This document shows, one piece after another, positions 43,187 through 44,549 of a DNA stretch of 44,549 bases (positions within the stretch are counted from its first letter, which is position 1; each line of letters begins with the position of its first letter). This DNA comes from Streptomyces huasconensis (GTDB taxonomy: Bacteria; Actinomycetota; Actinomycetes; Streptomycetales; Streptomycetaceae), in contig RBWT01000058.1 of NCBI GenBank assembly GCA_004010275.1, positions 1-44,549 of the forward strand, in the 5' to 3' direction. Made by a program: the position numbers and the translations under genes. The notes under the pieces were generated by a model that did no database searches, had not been told where the DNA came from, and was given only the letters and a program-made list of their open reading frames with translations.

Positions 43187-44335
43187 TCAGGTGCGGTACG
43201 CGAAGTAACGCGCGTCGGGGTAGGACGCGATGACGCTCGCCAGCGACCTGCGGTACGTGTCGGTCGAGTGGTACGTCAGGTACGGCATGCCCCGCCCGTT
43301 GCGGTACGTCACCATCATGGTGTGGTCCTTGGACCCGTTCTTGTCGAAGTCCACCTGGAGGACGTCGCCGACGTCCAGCTGGTAGACGTTCGCCAGGTTG
43401 GGGGCCCGCCGGTTGGACAGCGTGAACCAGGCCCACTCGTTCACGCCGACCCAGGAGGTGCTCTGGCTCGTGCTGCCGTACCACCAGTTCCGGTAGTCCT
43501 GGGCGGAGCCGGGAACGGGCTTCCAGCCGCCCGCGTGCAGCGCCTGGCTGACGAAGTTGGTGCAGTCGCCGCCGGCCCCGTTGAACTTCCGGTACGCGCG
43601 GTTGTAGCTGTACCAGTACTTCTCCGCGTAGCGCGCCATGGCGGCGTAGTCGTACGTGGTGGCCGTCTTCCCCGAGGGCGTCGGCGTCGAGGGGCGCTTG
43701 GTGGAGGCCGAGGTGCCGTCGGGGTACTGGTTGCCGTCGTCCGGGACGGTGTTCACCCGGGCCACCGACGGCTCGTTGACCGCGCCGGGGCCGCCGTCCC
43801 GCGAGGTGATCGCGGTCAGCTTCCAGCCGCCGTCCTTCGTGCCGGCGAGCTTCAGCTCCTGCCGCGTGGAGAACGCGGTGGTGGCCGGCTCGTCCCCGCG
43901 CACCTTCTTGTAGGTGAGCGTCGACGACGAGGTGACCTGGACGGTCGCCGTGCCGCCGGTGATGGTGGCGCGGTCCACGACGACGCGGGTGTCCGCCTTC
44001 GTGTAGGCCTCGCCGAGCTTCGCCAGCCGGGCCTTGCGGGCGCGCAACGACCGGAACGCGGCGTCCTCGTCCTTCTTCAGCCGGCCGGACATGCGCGTCG
44101 TGGCGGCGCCGTCACCGGAGCCGCCGCGGGCCGCGTGCTCCTCCACCAGGGCCTGGGTGCGCCGGGAGAGGACGTCATCGGCGATGCGGGCGAAGGTGGC
44201 CATCGCCTTGCGGTCGGCCTTGCGCGGCTCGCTCTTGGGGGTGTCCGCGTGCGCGGGGGGCGCCAGCAGGGAGCCGGACGCCACGGCTGCGGTGAGACCC
44301 GCGACGACGGCGGGTCTGTATCTCTTGGGTATCAC
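43187..44335 (-). CDS. Secreted amidase-domain protein
   Basis: 382 residues. Signal peptide RYRPAVVAGLTAAVASGSLLAPPAHA; a helical and beta N-terminal region (ATFARIADDVLSRRTQALVEEHAARGG, ATVQVTSSSTLTYKKV); then the Amidase_6 domain: YDYAAMARYAEKYWYSYNRAYRKFNGAGGDCTNFVSQALHAGGWKPV, WVGVNEWAWFTLSNRR, LDVGDVLQVDFDKNGSKDHTMMVTYRNGRGMPYLTYHSTDTYRRSL. GGDCTNFVSQAL carries the expected Cys nucleophile and DHTMMV the His. Probably a cell-wall or peptide amidase. GTG 44335 preceded by GAGGAA. Uninterrupted. Confidence 0.88.
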   Translation of the reverse strand: MIPKRYRPAVVAGLTAAVASGSLLAPPAHADTPKSEPRKADRKAMATFARIADDVLSRRTQALVEEHAARGGSGDGAATTRMSGRLKKDEDAAFRSLRARKARLAKLGEAYTKADTRVVVDRATITGGTATVQVTSSSTLTYKKVRGDEPATTAFSTRQELKLAGTKDGGWKLTAITSRDGGPGAVNEPSVARVNTVPDDGNQYPDGTSASTKRPSTPTPSGKTATTYDYAAMARYAEKYWYSYNRAYRKFNGAGGDCTNFVSQALHAGGWKPVPGSAQDYRNWWYGSTSQSTSWVGVNEWAWFTLSNRRAPNLANVYQLDVGDVLQVDFDKNGSKDHTMMVTYRNGRGMPYLTYHSTDTYRRSLASVIASYPDARYFAYRT

Positions 44336-44360
44336 TCTGTTTCCTCTTTTGTCGCTCGAT

Positions 44361-44399
44361 CCCCAACTGGGGCACGGAATCTTCGCACAACTCCGTGCC
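44361..44399 (-). other. Hairpins upstream of amidase gene
   Basis: CCCC-AACT-GGGG (44361-44372) and GGCACGGA / TCCGTGCC (44371-44378 with 44392-44399) lie 26-64 nt upstream of the amidase start, possibly in its mRNA leader. They share two bases, so the two stems could be alternatives. I do not recognise a known riboswitch. Confidence 0.4.
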
Positions 44400-44484
44400 A
44401 TCGCCGTGCCGTTCCTCTCCCCGGAGTCCCGAAGGCCGCCGGACCGGGGCGCAAGAGGCCCGGCGGAGGCGCCCCACGTACCTC

Positions 44485-44549
44485 TAGGGTGTGCGGCAAG
44501 GCGCAGCAGAGGAGGCGTACGGGGGTGGGTGGGCGCAGGAAGGCCGCAG
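44485..44549 (+). other. Possible promoter and start of a truncated gene
   Basis: TAGGGT (44485-44490), GAGGAGG (44509-44515) and GTG at 44525 in suitable order, with VGGRRKAA encoded before the window ends. Too short to identify. Confidence 0.3.

Noticed and set aside
1..44549. Integrated mobile element or prophage
   Set aside because: No integrase, transposase, phage structural gene, tRNA-flanked direct repeat or composition break was found.

Overview
The window is very GC-rich throughout, with strong third-position G/C bias. It carries gene families typical of Streptomyces and close relatives: TerD, an Rv1733c-like membrane protein, DUF6643 and DUF5133 proteins, stand-alone HATPase regulators, leaderless promoters, and many TetR/PadR regulators. 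I read it as a chromosomal accessory or arm-proximal stretch of a Streptomyces-like actinomycete. I see no rRNA, tRNA, CRISPR array, insertion sequence, integrase or origin.

Layout. 1-4.4 kb: the 3' end of an FtsX-like permease, a convergent tetR-DUF4865-phosphotriesterase-like operon with a clear TetR operator, a HATPase regulator and a small hypothetical gene. 4.7-7.4 kb: a cysteine-synthase-fold enzyme, an SRPBCC protein and a DeoR regulator. 7.6-15.5 kb: the most unusual part. It holds a membrane alpha/beta-hydrolase whose catalytic motifs lie about 600 residues apart, a convergent beta-helix plus AAA+ protein, an Rv1733c-like membrane protein, a DUF6643 protein and a double-TerD protein. 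15.5-21.7 kb: an HpnB-type glycosyltransferase, a glutamate-racemase-like enzyme, a PH-like membrane protein, lnt, a NUDIX hydrolase and an RlmG-like methyltransferase. 21.9-27.0 kb: phosphoketolase overlapping alkB, an S41 peptidase and ogt. 27.3-33.8 kb: fadH-padR, an isomerase/oxidoreductase pair, a secreted protein and a divergent SnoaL/padR pair. 33.8-37.7 kb: an FnIII lipoprotein, a membrane hypothetical and a divergent hydrolase/tetR pair with twin operators. 37.9-44.5 kb: a GH15 enzyme, an M20 peptidase, a DUF5133 protein, a PLP decarboxylase and a secreted amidase.

About 20 of the roughly 39 genes are split by single-base-type frame changes in the middle of conserved domains, often in compensating pairs, with recognisable protein continuing in another frame. 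The simplest explanation is residual indel error in a high-GC assembly, not mass pseudogenisation. I therefore annotate each as one gene spanning its frames and give approximate shift positions. The stretch from about 25.0 to 33.8 kb looks free of such shifts.

Regulation is unusually legible. I see TetR-type palindromes before two tetR genes, a concentric double palindrome between snoaL and padR, paired palindromes over the fadH promoter, tandem GGTCCGGACCT sites (resembling DasR-type chitinase operators) before the FnIII lipoprotein, and a recurring leaderless pattern (a TANNNT-type -10 box 6-7 nt before the start codon). All functional statements rest on motif recognition by eye; no database search was run.
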